A stretch of DNA of 64,000 bases from Orientallactaga sibirica (taxonomy: Eukaryota > Chordata > Mammalia > Rodentia > Dipodidae), in the NCBI GenBank assembly GCA_036365145.1, contig JAEOAD010000026.1, positions 2,478,501 to 2,542,500 on the forward strand, in the 5' to 3' direction. Shown here one piece after another: positions 22,965-32,262 of the stretch. The position numbers and the translations under genes were made by a program. The stretch's first letter is position 1. Every line of letters begins with the position of its first letter. The notes beneath the pieces are model-generated. The model was not told where the DNA came from. It did not search any database and worked only from the letters and a program-made list of their open reading frames with translations.

Positions 22965-23184
22965 TATTTTTAAAAGTAATTTTTTGTTTATTTGCAAATG
23001 GAGAGAGAGGGCGAGAAAGGAAAAGAGAGAATGAGCACATCAGGGCCTCTAGTCACTGTAAGAGAACTCCATTTGTACGCACCACTTTGTACATCTGGCT
23101 TTCTGTGGGAGCTGGGGAATTGAACCCAGGCCCTTAGGCTTTGCAAGCAAGTGCCTTACCTGTTGAGCCATCATCTCTCCAACC
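22965..23184 (-). repeat. tRNA-derived SINE, antisense
   Basis: It forms an inverted pair, tail to tail, with the preceding SINE. It ends GCCATCATCTCTCCAACC. Confidence 0.82.
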
Positions 23185-23384
23185 TCTGGATCCTCTTTAT
23201 ATACAGGCTGTCACTGAAGGGGATACCCACTAGGGGGGGCGTCTTTCCCACCCCTTAGTTAATCCTTGCTGGAAATGTTCTCAGGGGCCTGCCAAGAGGC
23301 ATCTCTCTTACTTGACTCCTGATCCCAGCAGTTGACAACAGATGAACTGTCACATAGCTGGCTTCTGGTCTACACAGGGTAGAC

Positions 23385-23735
23385 CGATTTTTTTAAATTT
23401 TGTTTTTATTTTTTATTTATTTTTTTAAAGATATTTTATTTATTTATTTTATTTATTTATTAGAGACAGAGAGAGAGAAAAAGAGAGAGAGAGAGAGAGA
23501 GAGATGGGAGACTGCAAACAAACCCAGCCTTGGCACACCAAGGACCTGGGAATCAGCCACTCACAGCCAAACAAACTCCCCAGATGACAGAGAGAGAGAG
23601 AGAGAGACCACCTTGTGCATCAAACTCCAGATGCATGGGTCCTTGGGAATCTGACCTTGGGTCCTGGGGGGTCCTTACATTGGGGTCTAGGCTTCACAGG
23701 CAAGCGTTTAACCACTAAGCCATCTCTCCAGCCCT
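23385..23735 (-). repeat. tRNA-derived SINE, antisense, rearranged
   Basis: Long A/T tail and (GA)n, a duplicated CAAACAAA/AACTCCAGAT region with a second GA run at 23590-23608, then the head reverse complement. Probably an internal duplication. Confidence 0.7.
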
Positions 23736-23979
23736 GGTAGGCCAATTTTTAAGTTTTGAGGAACCTCTGCACTGATTTCCATAGCGGCTGTACCAGTTTC
23801 CATTCCTGCCAGCTGGATTGAGGTTCCACAGGATGGACACACATGTGACACACATGAGCATCACTTGGGTCAGGAGACGGGATGATTCATTGCTTTCTAG
23901 AAAGTTCCTTTGCACCTTTCCCTAGCCCAAAGCACCTCTTACCCCATGGCCCTTGATGACTGTTCTCTCTTCTTGCACT

Positions 23980-24186
23980 TCTTTTTTTTTTTTCTATTTA
24001 TTTATTTGAGAAAGAGAGAGAGAGAGGGAGGGAGAATGGGTGCACCAAGGCCTCCAGCCACTGCAAAGGAACTCCAGACGCGTGCGCCACCTTGTGCATC
24101 TGACTTACGTGGGTTCTGGGGAGTCGAACCCAGGTCCTTAGGCTTCACAGGCAAGCACCTTAACTACTAAGCCATCTCTCCAGCCC
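23980..24186 (-). repeat. tRNA-derived SINE, antisense
   Basis: Ends GCCATCTCTCCAGCCC. CTTCTTGCACTT and CTTCTTGAACTT flank it. It lies about 340 bases upstream of the MYO18B start-codon exon. Confidence 0.9.
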
Positions 24187-24528
24187 TTCTTGAACTTTTT
24201 CAACAAAATCATCATTTTTAGAATCTTGGTCAAGGTTTAGGTAGACATGGTCTTTCTGAGAGAACCACGAGCTGTCTGTACTCTATTGCAGTGGGGTTTT
24301 ACCACGTGTGGTCAAGACAAAGAGGGTTCCAACCCTGTCCACTCTGTAGCCAGCACCCTGTTTGCTGAGCACACCGTTGCAGGAACAAATGGTTGTCCAT
24401 ATAGGGCAATGGAACCAAGTTGTCCGGTTCCATGGGAAGTGTGGTTGGTGGGGTTGGTGGTGGGGAGCAGAGCCGTGCTGTGGTCTAACCTGTGTCTCTT
24501 TCCTCTCCTCTTCATCTCTGTGTATCAG

Positions 24529-24638
24529 GCCTGTGTCCGCCCATCTCGTGAGCGACGTGAGCTTGGAAAGCTCGTTCTGTGCCGGTTTGCCGAAGTGTCA
24601 TCTCGCCATCTCTCCACGCGGCCCGGCTCTGCTTCACC
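24529..24638 (+). other. MYO18B: MYO18B 5' UTR part of the start-codon exon
   Basis: A pyrimidine-rich tract ending in TATCAG at 24521-24528 is a plausible splice acceptor, followed by about 110 bases of CpG-containing sequence up to the ATG at 24639. This implies an upstream noncoding first exon, which I could not locate. The exact 5' edge is inferred from the acceptor alone; an alternative is a transcription start inside this stretch. Confidence 0.5.
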
Positions 24639-24677
24639 ATGGCCATCTCGTCACGCCTCGCTCTGTGGGAACAAAAG
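24639..24677 (+). CDS. MYO18B: MYO18B coding exon 1, start codon
   Basis: Encodes MAISSRLALWEQK, the conserved N-terminus of mammalian MYO18B (residues 1-13). The ATG sits in TTCACCATGG, a good Kozak context with G at +4. The exon ends in phase 0 after the AAG at 24675-24677, which fits the next exon starting with ATC (Ile). The expected donor would be AAG|GTGAGT, but the sequence reads AAG|GAGAGT, so the +2 base is A instead of T. The nearest GT is four bases further on (24682), and using it would shift the frame. Either this is a rare GA donor, an allele or assembly error, or splicing here is impaired. The peptide identity is strong; the splicing status is open. Confidence 0.85.
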
Positions 24678-24841
24678 GAGAGTGATGCTCGGGGCTGTGG
24701 TGGGGGGGGCCCATTCCACCTGTGCAGGATAGTCACAGCCTGGGCCAACCAGCTTACCCCTTCCCATCTGGGGCAGGGAGTGAGCGCCAGCTATTCCTAG
24801 GGCCTTCCCTAAACCACTTCCCCTGACTAGTTTGTTTATAT

Positions 24842-25158
24842 TTAAAAAAACATTTTTATTTATTTATTTGAGAGCGGGGAGAAAAAGAGAGGGGGGAGGG
24901 AGAATGGGTGTACCACTTCCTCTATTTTTTTAAAAAATATTTTATTTATTAGAGAGAAAGAGAGAGAGAGGGAGAGAATGGGTGGGCCAGGGCCTCTAGC
25001 CACTGCAAATAAACTCCAGACACATGCACCACCCTGTGTATCTGGCTTTACATGGGTACTGGGGAATTGAACTTGGGTCCTTAGGCTTTGCAGGCAAGTG
25101 CCTTAACAGCTGAGCAATCTCTCCAGCCCTTATTTTTTATTTTTATTTATTTGCAAGA

Positions 25159-25194
<36 letters not shown>

Positions 25195-25361
25195 AGGGAG
25201 AGGGAGAGAATGGGTACACTAGGGCCTTTATCCACTGCAAACAAACTCCAGGCTCATGGGCCACTTTGTGCATCTGGTTTTACATGGGTACTGGGTATTG
25301 AACCCAGGTTGTTAGGCTTTGCAGGCAAGCGCCTTAACCATTGAGCCATCTCTCCAGCCCC
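24842..25361 (-). repeat. Cluster of three antisense tRNA-derived SINEs
   Basis: A truncated copy (24842-24920) is followed by full copies at about 24921-25128 and 25129-25360. CCTGACTAGT flanks the whole cluster, so the later copies inserted into the A/T tail of the first. Confidence 0.85.
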
Positions 25362-25790
25362 ACCTGACTAGTCCAGTTAGCCAGCCGGGCATCAGGGATC
25401 AGTCCTGGGGCGCCTTCCTCTCCCACCCGCCTAGGCTGTTCCTTCTCTGGAGACTAGAAAACAAGGCAGAGCAGATGTCCCATCCGCTCGCCATGGCAAT
25501 TCTGAAGAGCACTGGGCTCTTGGGAGGAGGCGGCATGGGGGACAGAGGTGGGCTGTGGGCCGCCATGGGTTGTGTTGCGGTGGGCCCTACCTCCAGCTCC
25601 CATGGAAATCTGGATTGGGGCTCTCCTCCCCAGTTTTCCTTCTCTCCTTTCACACTTTTTCCCCGCAGATAGCAGCTGGCGCACTCCCTTTCCCTTGCCT
25701 CTCCCCTCCCGATTCCCTCCTCCTCTTCTCCTTCCCACTCCTTTCTTTCTGGTACTGGAGGTGGGCCCCTATCCCTGGCCACACCCCGTT
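25362..25790. other. Unassigned intronic sequence
   Basis: CT-rich on the + strand from about 25615 to 25750. Overlapping open frames up to 149 codons run into the LTR and are not coding. Confidence 0.4.
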
Positions 25791-25796
25791 CCTGTC

Positions 25797-26409
25797 TGTT
25801 GGGGTCCCCCTAGGGCTAGCCCAGGAGGGATGGCAGGGCCTCTGCCAGGTTGGGGGTGAGAGGCGCGGAGTCTCGACACAGACTCCGGGAGTTGGGTGGA
25901 AGCAGGCAGAGGGTGAGCTGCTGTTTATTCAAGGCAGTGTAGGGCATTTAAAGGTTTGGCTGGCCAATCATTGTATGGGGTGGTCCCTTTCTTGTGACCA
26001 ATGACAGCCTGTCTCCGGACAGATCATCTCGCAGCAGGTTTCTCGCGAGCATAGGACTGTAGCTGTTGTCACGCCAGGCCTGCGCAGTAAGCCATGTTCA
26101 CAGAAGCCACTTCCTGGTTTCTTCTGGCATGCGCTCTGGCTAGGGCCAGACCTGCATTGTACCATACATATCATCCTTTTTGTTTTTATTATTGGCGACC
26201 CTGGGAGGCATGGTTCCTTGCCAAGCCATTGTTGACCCCAGGCCCCAAGGGATCATCACATGCGAAGGTGCCTGTCTTAGGTTGCCCCATCTCATGGGGT
26301 CTTACCTGTCATTGACTACCCGCCATCCTGGTGAGAAAACCCGAGGGGTGTGGCCTGGTTTCCTTTAGCATGCAGTCTGGCTAGGGCCCCACCTGCATTG
26401 TGCCACACA
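25797..26409 (-). mobile_element. Class II (ERVK-like) endogenous retrovirus remnant: LTR, short internal piece, truncated LTR
   Basis: An LTR of about 372 bp (25797-26168) is followed by about 185 bp of unrelated sequence and then a 54-bp piece of the other LTR (about 26356-26409). The 54-bp piece matches the end of the LTR (CTGGTTTC--T-GCATGC, GTCTGGCTAGGGCC). CCTGTC flanks the whole element at 25791-25796 and 26410-26415. Read on the minus strand, the LTR has TG...CA ends and a TGAATAAAC poly(A) signal (26-base region near 25925). It is a deleted provirus with no coding capacity, antisense to MYO18B in its first coding intron. Confidence 0.85.
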
Positions 26410-26415
26410 CCTGTC

Positions 26416-27137
26416 TCTCTTTGATACCTTCTTGCCCTCATCCTTGGCATGTGACTTGGTGCCTTGGAGGTGGAAGTGGCAGGGTGGTAGAGCTGATTCT
26501 GATGCCTCTTGCTGAGAGAGGCAGCGTCTGTCACTTCTATCCGCAAAGTGGGTTTTGGTTCCCAGTTTGGGGGGCGGGAAGGATGGAGAGAGACAGACAG
26601 AGAAGGAGAGAGGGAGAGAGAGAAGGAGAGAGGGAGAGCTCAGCCTCTCATGTCTCTGCCCCTCCTTTCCTCATCAGCTTCCGCCTGGTTTCCCTGTCTC
26701 TAGTCCCTTCACCATCTCGTGTTAAAGCTGGGCTGCACCAGGTCCACAGTGGGTCTTGGCAGGAAGACTGTTTTAATCCAGCGTGCAGCTTTTCCCTGCA
26801 AAGCCCTAGCTGTGCCTTTCCTGTCCTTGTGAGCAGTCACAGTGGTGCAGGTCCAAGACAGGCTTCTCAGGTGGACACAGCCTGTCCCATCTCAGCCTCC
26901 AAGGCCGCTGTGGCCAGCAAGGGTCTCGGCTTCAAACCAAGTCCAGCCAACTTTGGCCTGGCCATATTTCTGGGTGTGGTGGGGAGACCCAATGTCCAGA
27001 TTGCATATGCCAGGACCCAGTGTTAGGAGCCCTGGATGTGAGTCATGGTTTAAGGACCACCAAGGAGCCATAGCTAATGGGGAAAGTAGGCACGAGTCAT
27101 AGGGTTGGGTCCTTATGCAGTTTTCTAGTCCCAAGTA
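26416..27137. other. Unassigned intronic sequence with a GA-rich patch
   Basis: A GGAGAGAGAC-type purine patch lies at about 26578-26640. A 208-codon open frame (26400-27026) begins in the retroviral LTR and has no recognisable similarity. Confidence 0.4.
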
Positions 27138-27238
27138 TTCTTTTTTTTTTTTTTTTTTTGAGAGAGAGAATGGGCATGCCAATGGCCTCTCAGCCACTGT
27201 GAACGAACTCCAGATGCATGCACCCCCTTGTGGGCAAC
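27138..27238 (-). repeat. tRNA-derived SINE fragment, antisense, next to an exon acceptor
   Basis: It has a T run, GAGAGAGAGAATGGGCATGC and AACTCCAGATGCATGC, then stops at CCCCCTTGTGGGC without the tRNA-like head. It ends about 44 bases before the exon at 27283. Confidence 0.85.
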
Positions 27239-27282
27239 CCTCCCCCACCATCACTCACTCTCCTTCCTTCTTCTGCACACAG

Positions 27283-27441
27283 ATCCGGGAAGAGGACAAG
27301 AGCCCTCCTCCGTCCTCACCGCCTCCGCTGTTCTCTGTCATCCCTGGGGGCTTCATCAAGCAGCTGGTCCGAGAGACAGAGAAAGAGTCCAAAGAGGCCA
27401 GACGGAGGAAGGAGGCCGCACTGGCCTCCCCAGAACGAGAG
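27283..27441 (+). CDS. MYO18B: MYO18B coding exon 2
   Basis: Acceptor TTCTGCACACAG precedes 27283 and donor GTAAGT follows 27441. The exon is 53 codons in phase 0-0 (residues 14-66). It opens IREEDKSPPPSSPPPLF and continues with a short hydrophobic segment (SVIPGGFIKQLV) and a basic/acidic stretch with RRRKE. This proline-rich then charged block is strongly conserved among MYO18B orthologues and lies before the low-complexity extension. It contains no Met, so it cannot supply an internal start if coding exon 1 were skipped. An antisense SINE fragment ends about 44 bases upstream of the acceptor. Confidence 0.93.
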
Positions 27442-28608
27442 GTAAGTGGTTCCCAGGGATGGAGGGGCAGAACCAGGTACCTTTCCATACCCACCCATCC
27501 TCCTGCTCCATGGGCTCAGGGGCTTGGGGAAGAAAGGGTTCCATGGGGCACAGACCTCCTGGCATCACAGCCAGAAACTATGGAGAAGAGAACAGGAACA
27601 TATTGTCACGGCCTGGCTCGGATGGAGACTCTGAGCCAAGACACGGGATGGACAGTTCATAGGCTACAGCAGGTGGCCCTGCCACCGGCCAAGGCGTTCC
27701 TGGAGCCCAAGCGATGGAGCCTTGGTACATGTTCCCAGGATCTGGTGAGCCCCATCGGACTCCTACCCATTGGACGTTCTTGTCCTCATCAGTAAATCAC
27801 CCTGTGGTCTCCCGCCTTGCCCCAGAGCAGCTGGCCCATTGGAGCCTCGTGGATTGGGCAAGGAGCCTCGCGGCTCACCCCGTGTCGAGGCATAGGCGAG
27901 GCCCCAAGGTGACCCGATTTTCCTGAAGCTAAGCAGTCTTCGAGGGTCAGTCAGAGGTGGGGGACTCTGTAGTAGGAGAGTCCACCGTGGGAGACTAGAG
28001 ATGTGGCTTCCAGCTCGGGCCGCCATGTTCCATGCTCCTGGCTTCGGTTTCTGGCCTGTACACAGATGTGCTATTGCCCCTGGTCCCCGTGATTTCACAG
28101 CAGCAGTGGCTTTCTCTGCGCTCAGCAAGGCGCACAGGGACCAAGGGCTCTCTCCTGACTCACAGGCACTGAGCTCCCGGGATGGCTGCACCTGGCTGTC
28201 TTGTTTGGAGTGGTATCTGTGGCTCTGTCCCCTCCAGGGTGGTGGGTTAAAAATAAACCTCTGACTCACTTCTCAAGGGGTGTAGACAGTGCGAGAATTG
28301 GAGGTGCAGTCAACCCCTTCCGAGACCGTGTCCTGTTGACCCCGGAAGGTCAGGCTGACATTTGACCGTGGACACCAGAGCCATGTGTGGTTCTCAGCTC
28401 TGGTTACACGTGACATCACTAGAGGCCACACCCAGACAGACCACTTCGAAATCCTTGGAGTGGGTTATAGCATCCGGCATTGGACAGATCCCAGGAGACG
28501 TCAAAGGACTATACAGAGTCTAAAAGGGACGTGCCCTGGCCAGCCATTAAACACACCTGGTATTTCACTTGCATTTCAGCTTTGTCTTCAGGGTCACTTG
28601 ACACCTTT
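27442..28608. other. Unassigned intronic sequence
   Basis: No repeat or exon is recognised. The minus-strand 168-codon frame at 27763-28269 has no family features. Confidence 0.4.
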
Positions 28609-28609
28609 T

Positions 28610-29200
28610 CTGTTTTCAAACTTTTATTGACAGTTTCTGTAAGTATAGACAATAAATCATGATAATTCCCTCCCTCCACTTCCATTTCCCCCTCTCAAAT
28701 CCACCCTCCATGGAATCCCCCTTCCAATTAGTCTCTCTTCTGTTTTTCAAATATTTTATTTGTTTATTTATTTATTTGAGAGAGAGAGAGAGAGAGAACA
28801 GAGACTCAAGGGCCTCCAGCCATTGCAAGCAAACTCCAGAGGCACACAGCACTGTGTGCATCTGGCTTTATGTGGGAACTGGGGAATCGAACCTGGACCT
28901 TTTGGCTTTGCAGGCAAGTGCCTAACCTGCTAAGCCATCTCTCCAGCCCTCTCTTCTATGTTAATGTCGTCAGTTTTTCCTCCTATCACGAGGGTCTTGT
29001 GTAGATAGTGTCAGCCACTGCAAGGTCATGAATATCAAGGCCATTTTGTGTCTGGAAGATCTCATTGTTAGCAGTCCTACCCTTCCTTTGGCTCTTATAT
29101 TTTTTCCGCCCCCTCTTCCACAATGGACCCCGAGCCTTGGAAGGTGTGATAGAGATGTCTCAGTGCTGAGCCACTGACATCTTTCTACCTGTATCATCAT
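28610..29200 (-). mobile_element. LINE (probable L1) 3' end fragment, antisense, split by a SINE
   Basis: Pieces at 28610-28747 and 28950-29200 match 41335-41690 in order: TTTTATTGACA, TAATTCCCTCCCTCC-type pyrimidines, GAGGGTCTTGTG, CACTGCAAGGTCATG, CCCTTCCTTTGGCTCTT, CGCCCCCTCTTCCACAATGG. It is read as the reverse of a rodent L1 3' UTR. Confidence 0.55.
28748..28949 (-). repeat. tRNA-derived SINE, antisense
   Basis: Ends GCCATCTCTCCAGCCC. TCTCTTCT flanks both sides within the LINE fragment. Confidence 0.9.
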
Positions 29201-29509
29201 CTTAGATTGGGGCTTGCCTCGCCAAGTCTATGTGAGGGCTCAGTGGGATGTAGCTTTGGGGCTAGGGGGGGTGGGGGCAGCTGTGGAGGGTCTGCGCCAC
29301 AGACACGCTCACTGTCACAGAGACAGAGGTAAAGATGGTGTGTTTGTGTTTTGTGCTTCCAAACAGGCAAGGGCCATGGGTAGAAGCTGAGACTCAGGGC
29401 GGGTGTGGTTGCTGCTGCGTAAATGTCTGGGACTTGGTACGTGATAGTTTCAGATCACAACTTTAGGCAAAGAGGCCGAGGTAACAGTTGAGCTGAGTCT
29501 ACAGCAGCC
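29201..29509. other. Unassigned intronic sequence
   Basis: Nothing recognised; a G-rich run (GGGGCTAGGGGGGGTGGGGG) lies at about 29258-29277. Confidence 0.4.
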
Positions 29510-29705
29510 AGACGTGGTGGCGCGTGCCTTTAATCCCAGCCCCCAGTCCCTTCCCAGTTGGGAGGCAGAGGTCGGAGGATCGCCATGAGTTTGAGGCCAG
29601 CCTGGGGCTACAGAGTGAATTCCAGGTCATCCTGGGCTAGAGCAAGACCCTACTTCGAAAGCCTACCTCAACATCCCACCCCCCCCAAAAAAAAAAATAA
29701 AAAAG
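29510..29705 (+). repeat. B1-type SINE with internal insertion
   Basis: CAGCCAGACGTGGTGGCGCG start. Extra sequence (CCCCAGTCCCTTCCCAGT) sits between AATCCCAGC and TGGGAGGCAGAGG. Confidence 0.85.
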
Positions 29706-29924
29706 AAAGGAAGAGGAGAATGAGTAGCCTGTGGACAAGGGCAGAGGACATAGAGCATTCTGGGCATATATGTAACAGATGGGAGTAAGGGTGCAGGGAA
29801 GGGGCGGGGGACTAAGGGTACCCAGTGTGGCCAGAGCACAGTATAAACAGGGTTGCTCACACCACAATGAGGCCCGAGGGTTCTCATAGACGGTTGGAAT
29901 GTCCCATCATGATAATGCTTTTTC

Positions 29925-30156
29925 TTTTTCTTTTTTAAAAAAATTATTATTTATTTTTATTCATTTATTTATTAGAGACAGAGAGAGGGCGAGAGAAGTG
30001 AGAATGGACATGCCAGGGCCCCTAGCCATTGCAAATGAACTCCAGATGCATGTGCCACCATGTGCATCTGGCTTATGTGGGACCTGGAGAATCGAGCCTG
30101 GGTTCCTTAGGCTTCACAGGCATGTGCCTTAACCGCTAAGCCATCTCTCCAGCCCT
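29925..30156 (-). repeat. tRNA-derived SINE, antisense
   Basis: Ends GCCATCTCTCCAGCCC. TAATGCTTT before and TAATACTTT after are likely target duplication. Confidence 0.9.
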
Positions 30157-30531
30157 CTAATACTTTGTCTTTAGGTTGGCAGAGGCTCACAAAGCCTTGA
30201 CTGGCAGCGCATGGGAGAGGGAGTGGTGGAGAGGGTGGCTGGCCTGGCCAGTGGGGACCAGGGTGTCAGGAGCGACTGTGGCTCTTTGCTTCTTTCCCCA
30301 CGAATTTCAAAGAGCCTTTCCACACTCACCTTCTGAAAATTTGGATGGCCAGGTGAAAAATCAAAGGTCACGGAATACCTATAATGCTGGCGCCGTCACT
30401 CAGGAGGGGAGTGTCAGAGCTACGATGAGAACAAGTCCTCTAAAGATGAGCCCAGAGGAGGGGGGAGGAGAAACACAATGACAATAGCAGCAGCAGCAGC
30501 TGGGGACTTCCATGTGCCAGGCTCTCTGCCT
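30157..30531. other. Unassigned intronic sequence
   Basis: Nothing recognised. A short (CAG)n patch, AGCAGCAGCAGCAGC, lies near 30486-30500. Confidence 0.4.
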
Positions 30532-30562
30532 CCATCTTTTCCTTCCTTCCTTCTTTCTTTTC

Positions 30563-30625
<63 letters not shown>

Positions 30626-30628
30626 TCA
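30532..30628. repeat. (TTTC)n microsatellite
   Basis: About 18 clean TTTC units after a degenerate CCTT-rich lead. Confidence 0.97.
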
Positions 30629-30655
30629 GGCAAGCCCAACAGACTGCCTTTTTTT

Positions 30656-30691
<36 letters not shown>

Positions 30692-30884
30692 GGGAGGAGA
30701 GAGAGAGAGAATTGGCATGCCAGGGCCTCCAGCCAATGCAGACAAGCTCTAGATGCATGAGTCCCCCTTGTGCGCATGTGCAACCTTGCATGCTTGCATC
30801 ACTGTGCATCTGGCTTACGTGGGATCCAGAGAGTTGATCATGAATCCTTAGGCTTCTCTAACTGCTAAGCAATCTCTCCAGCCC
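30629..30884 (-). repeat. tRNA-derived SINE, antisense, long (GA)n
   Basis: The GA run at 30659-30690 is followed by the reverse body with CCCCCTTGTGCGCATGTGC. It ends GCAATCTCTCCAGCCC. Confidence 0.88.
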
Positions 30885-30889
30885 CTGTA

Positions 30890-30893
30890 TGTA

Positions 30894-30933
<40 letters not shown>

Positions 30934-30936
30934 TTT
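30890..30936. repeat. (TA)n(T)n low-complexity tract
   Basis: TA dinucleotides run straight into about 21 T. Confidence 0.95.
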
Positions 30937-31065
30937 TGTGGGAAAAAGGGTTTGTTTTGGCTTACAGGCTCAAAGGAAAGCTCCATGGTGGCAGGGACAC
31001 ACAATGGCATAAGCAGAGAGTGGACATCGGGTGGACAACAGCCACAGGAGAGTGTGCCCTATATC
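30937..31065 (-). mobile_element. MaLR-type LTR fragment, antisense
   Basis: AAAGGGTTTGTTTTGGCTTA, GCTCCATGGTGGCAGGGACA and GACAACAGCCACAGGAGAG match the same stretch of the antisense LTR at 48290-48640. Confidence 0.65.
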
Positions 31066-31081
31066 TTTAAAAATGTATTTA

Positions 31082-31136
<55 letters not shown>

Positions 31137-31268
31137 GTTGTCAGAACCTCCAGCCACTGCAAACAAACTTCAGATGCATTGCACCTTATGCACCCAACTT
31201 GACGTGGGTACTGGGGCATCGAAGCTGGGTCACTAGTCTTTGCAGGCAAGCACCTTAACCACAAAGCA
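31066..31268 (-). repeat. tRNA-derived SINE with (GA)n
   Basis: About 46 bases of GA (31087-31133), then the reverse body. The head is cut short at ACCACAAAGCAGG. Confidence 0.85.
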
Positions 31269-31306
31269 GGCCTTATGATTCTCCTGTTACCGATTAAGAA
31301 AAAGGC

Positions 31307-31965
31307 TCAGGGCTGGGGAGATGGCTCAGTGGATAAAGGGCTTAGTGTTCGAGCATAAGGACCTGAGTTCAGATCCCCAGGTCCCACATAAAAGTTGGGT
31401 GTTGAGGTCCCTCCTAGGGCCAGCCTGGGAGGGACAGCAGGGTCTCTGCTGAGTAGGGGGTGAGAAGTGCAGAGTCACGACACACACTTCGGGAGTTGGG
31501 TGGAAGCAGGCAGAGGGTGAGCTGCCGCTAAACTCGTTTATTCAAGGAATTGCAGGGGGTTTTAAGGGGCTTGACTGGCCAATCATTGTATGGGGTGGTC
31601 CCCTTCTTGTGACCAATGACAGCCTGTGGACAGATCATCTCGTAGCAGGTTTCTCTCGAGCATGGGACTGTAGCTGTTGTCATGCCAGGCCTGCGCAGGA
31701 CGCCGTGTCCACAGAAACCACTTCCTGGTTTCTTCTGGCATGTGGTCTGGCTAGGGCCCAACATGCACTGTGCCATACAGTTGGGCATGATGGTGCACAG
31801 CCGGTAATCCCAGTGCTGGGGAGGCCGAGCCGAGAATCCCCAGAGCTCACTGCTTAGCTAGTGCAGCTGAATCAGAGCGCTCCCCCTGGGTTTGGTGAGA
31901 GACCTTGTCTCAAAGAATAAGGTAAATGAATGAGGAAGACAACTGAACACACACACACACACACA
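31307..31965 (+). repeat. B4-type SINE split by a retroviral LTR
   Basis: Left part 31307-31399 (GGCTGGGGAGATGGCTCAGT, AGTTCAGATCCCCAGG) and right part 31780-31965 (GGCATGATGGTGCACAGCCG, GAGAGACCTTGTCTCAAAGA) form one tRNA/B1 chimeric rodent SINE. An AC repeat follows. Confidence 0.85.
31400..31779 (-). mobile_element. Class II (ERVK-like) solo LTR with 6-bp target duplication
   Basis: 380 bp with TG...CA ends on both strands. It is the same family as 25797-26168 (shared GCCAATCATTGTATGGGGTG and CAGATCATCTCG). GTTGGG flanks it exactly at 31394-31399 and 31780-31785. On the minus strand it has a TGAATAAACG poly(A) signal. It is inserted in a B4 SINE, antisense to MYO18B. A 6-bp target duplication is typical of class II retroviruses. 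Confidence 0.92.
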
Positions 31966-31972
31966 CACACAC
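31950..31972. repeat. (AC)n microsatellite
   Basis: About 11 AC units following the B4 SINE. Confidence 0.9.
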
Positions 31973-32262
31973 TCGCTCACTCACATGCACACACAAGAAA
32001 GAAACAGGTTTCGAGAGGAAAAACAATTTCCTTCAGACAGCATCATCAGGAGTGGCAGAGGTGACCTTGATTTTGTTGAGCTCCCAAATCCAGCCCCCTT
32101 CCTCTGTCTCTTGGCCTTCAGGCTCTGGCCAAGGCTCATTGCCAAGACAGCATCCGTGGACTCTTGGAGGTGTGTGAGCGCACCTTTGGATGGCTGAACA
32201 TGTGACTGAATGGTTGCTATTGGGTCAGCGAGCAGTTAAGTGTGGTGGTCTCTCTTTTCTAG

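Larger units (their letters stand above)
22060..23370 (-). repeat. LTR-like interspersed repeat, antisense, split by three insertions
   Basis: Pieces are at 22060-22112, 22448-22746 and 23185-23370. Words such as GGGTTCTCCAGAGGAACAGA, GGAGAGGTGCTGGTCTTCAG and CAGTTGACAACAGATGAACT run in the reverse order of the family at 375-1050. It is interrupted by a MaLR-type LTR and two SINEs. Confidence 0.5.

Noticed and set aside
24247..24732. 161-codon plus-strand frame covering the MYO18B start region
   Set aside because: It is in a different frame from the conserved MYO18B start and has no recognisable similarity.
26400..27026. 208-codon plus-strand frame
   Set aside because: It starts inside the retroviral LTR end and runs through a GA-rich patch; no family features and no splice context.
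27763..28269. 168-codon minus-strand frame in the first coding intron
   Set aside because: No similarity, no start context or splice sites of note, and overlapping frames on the plus strand.
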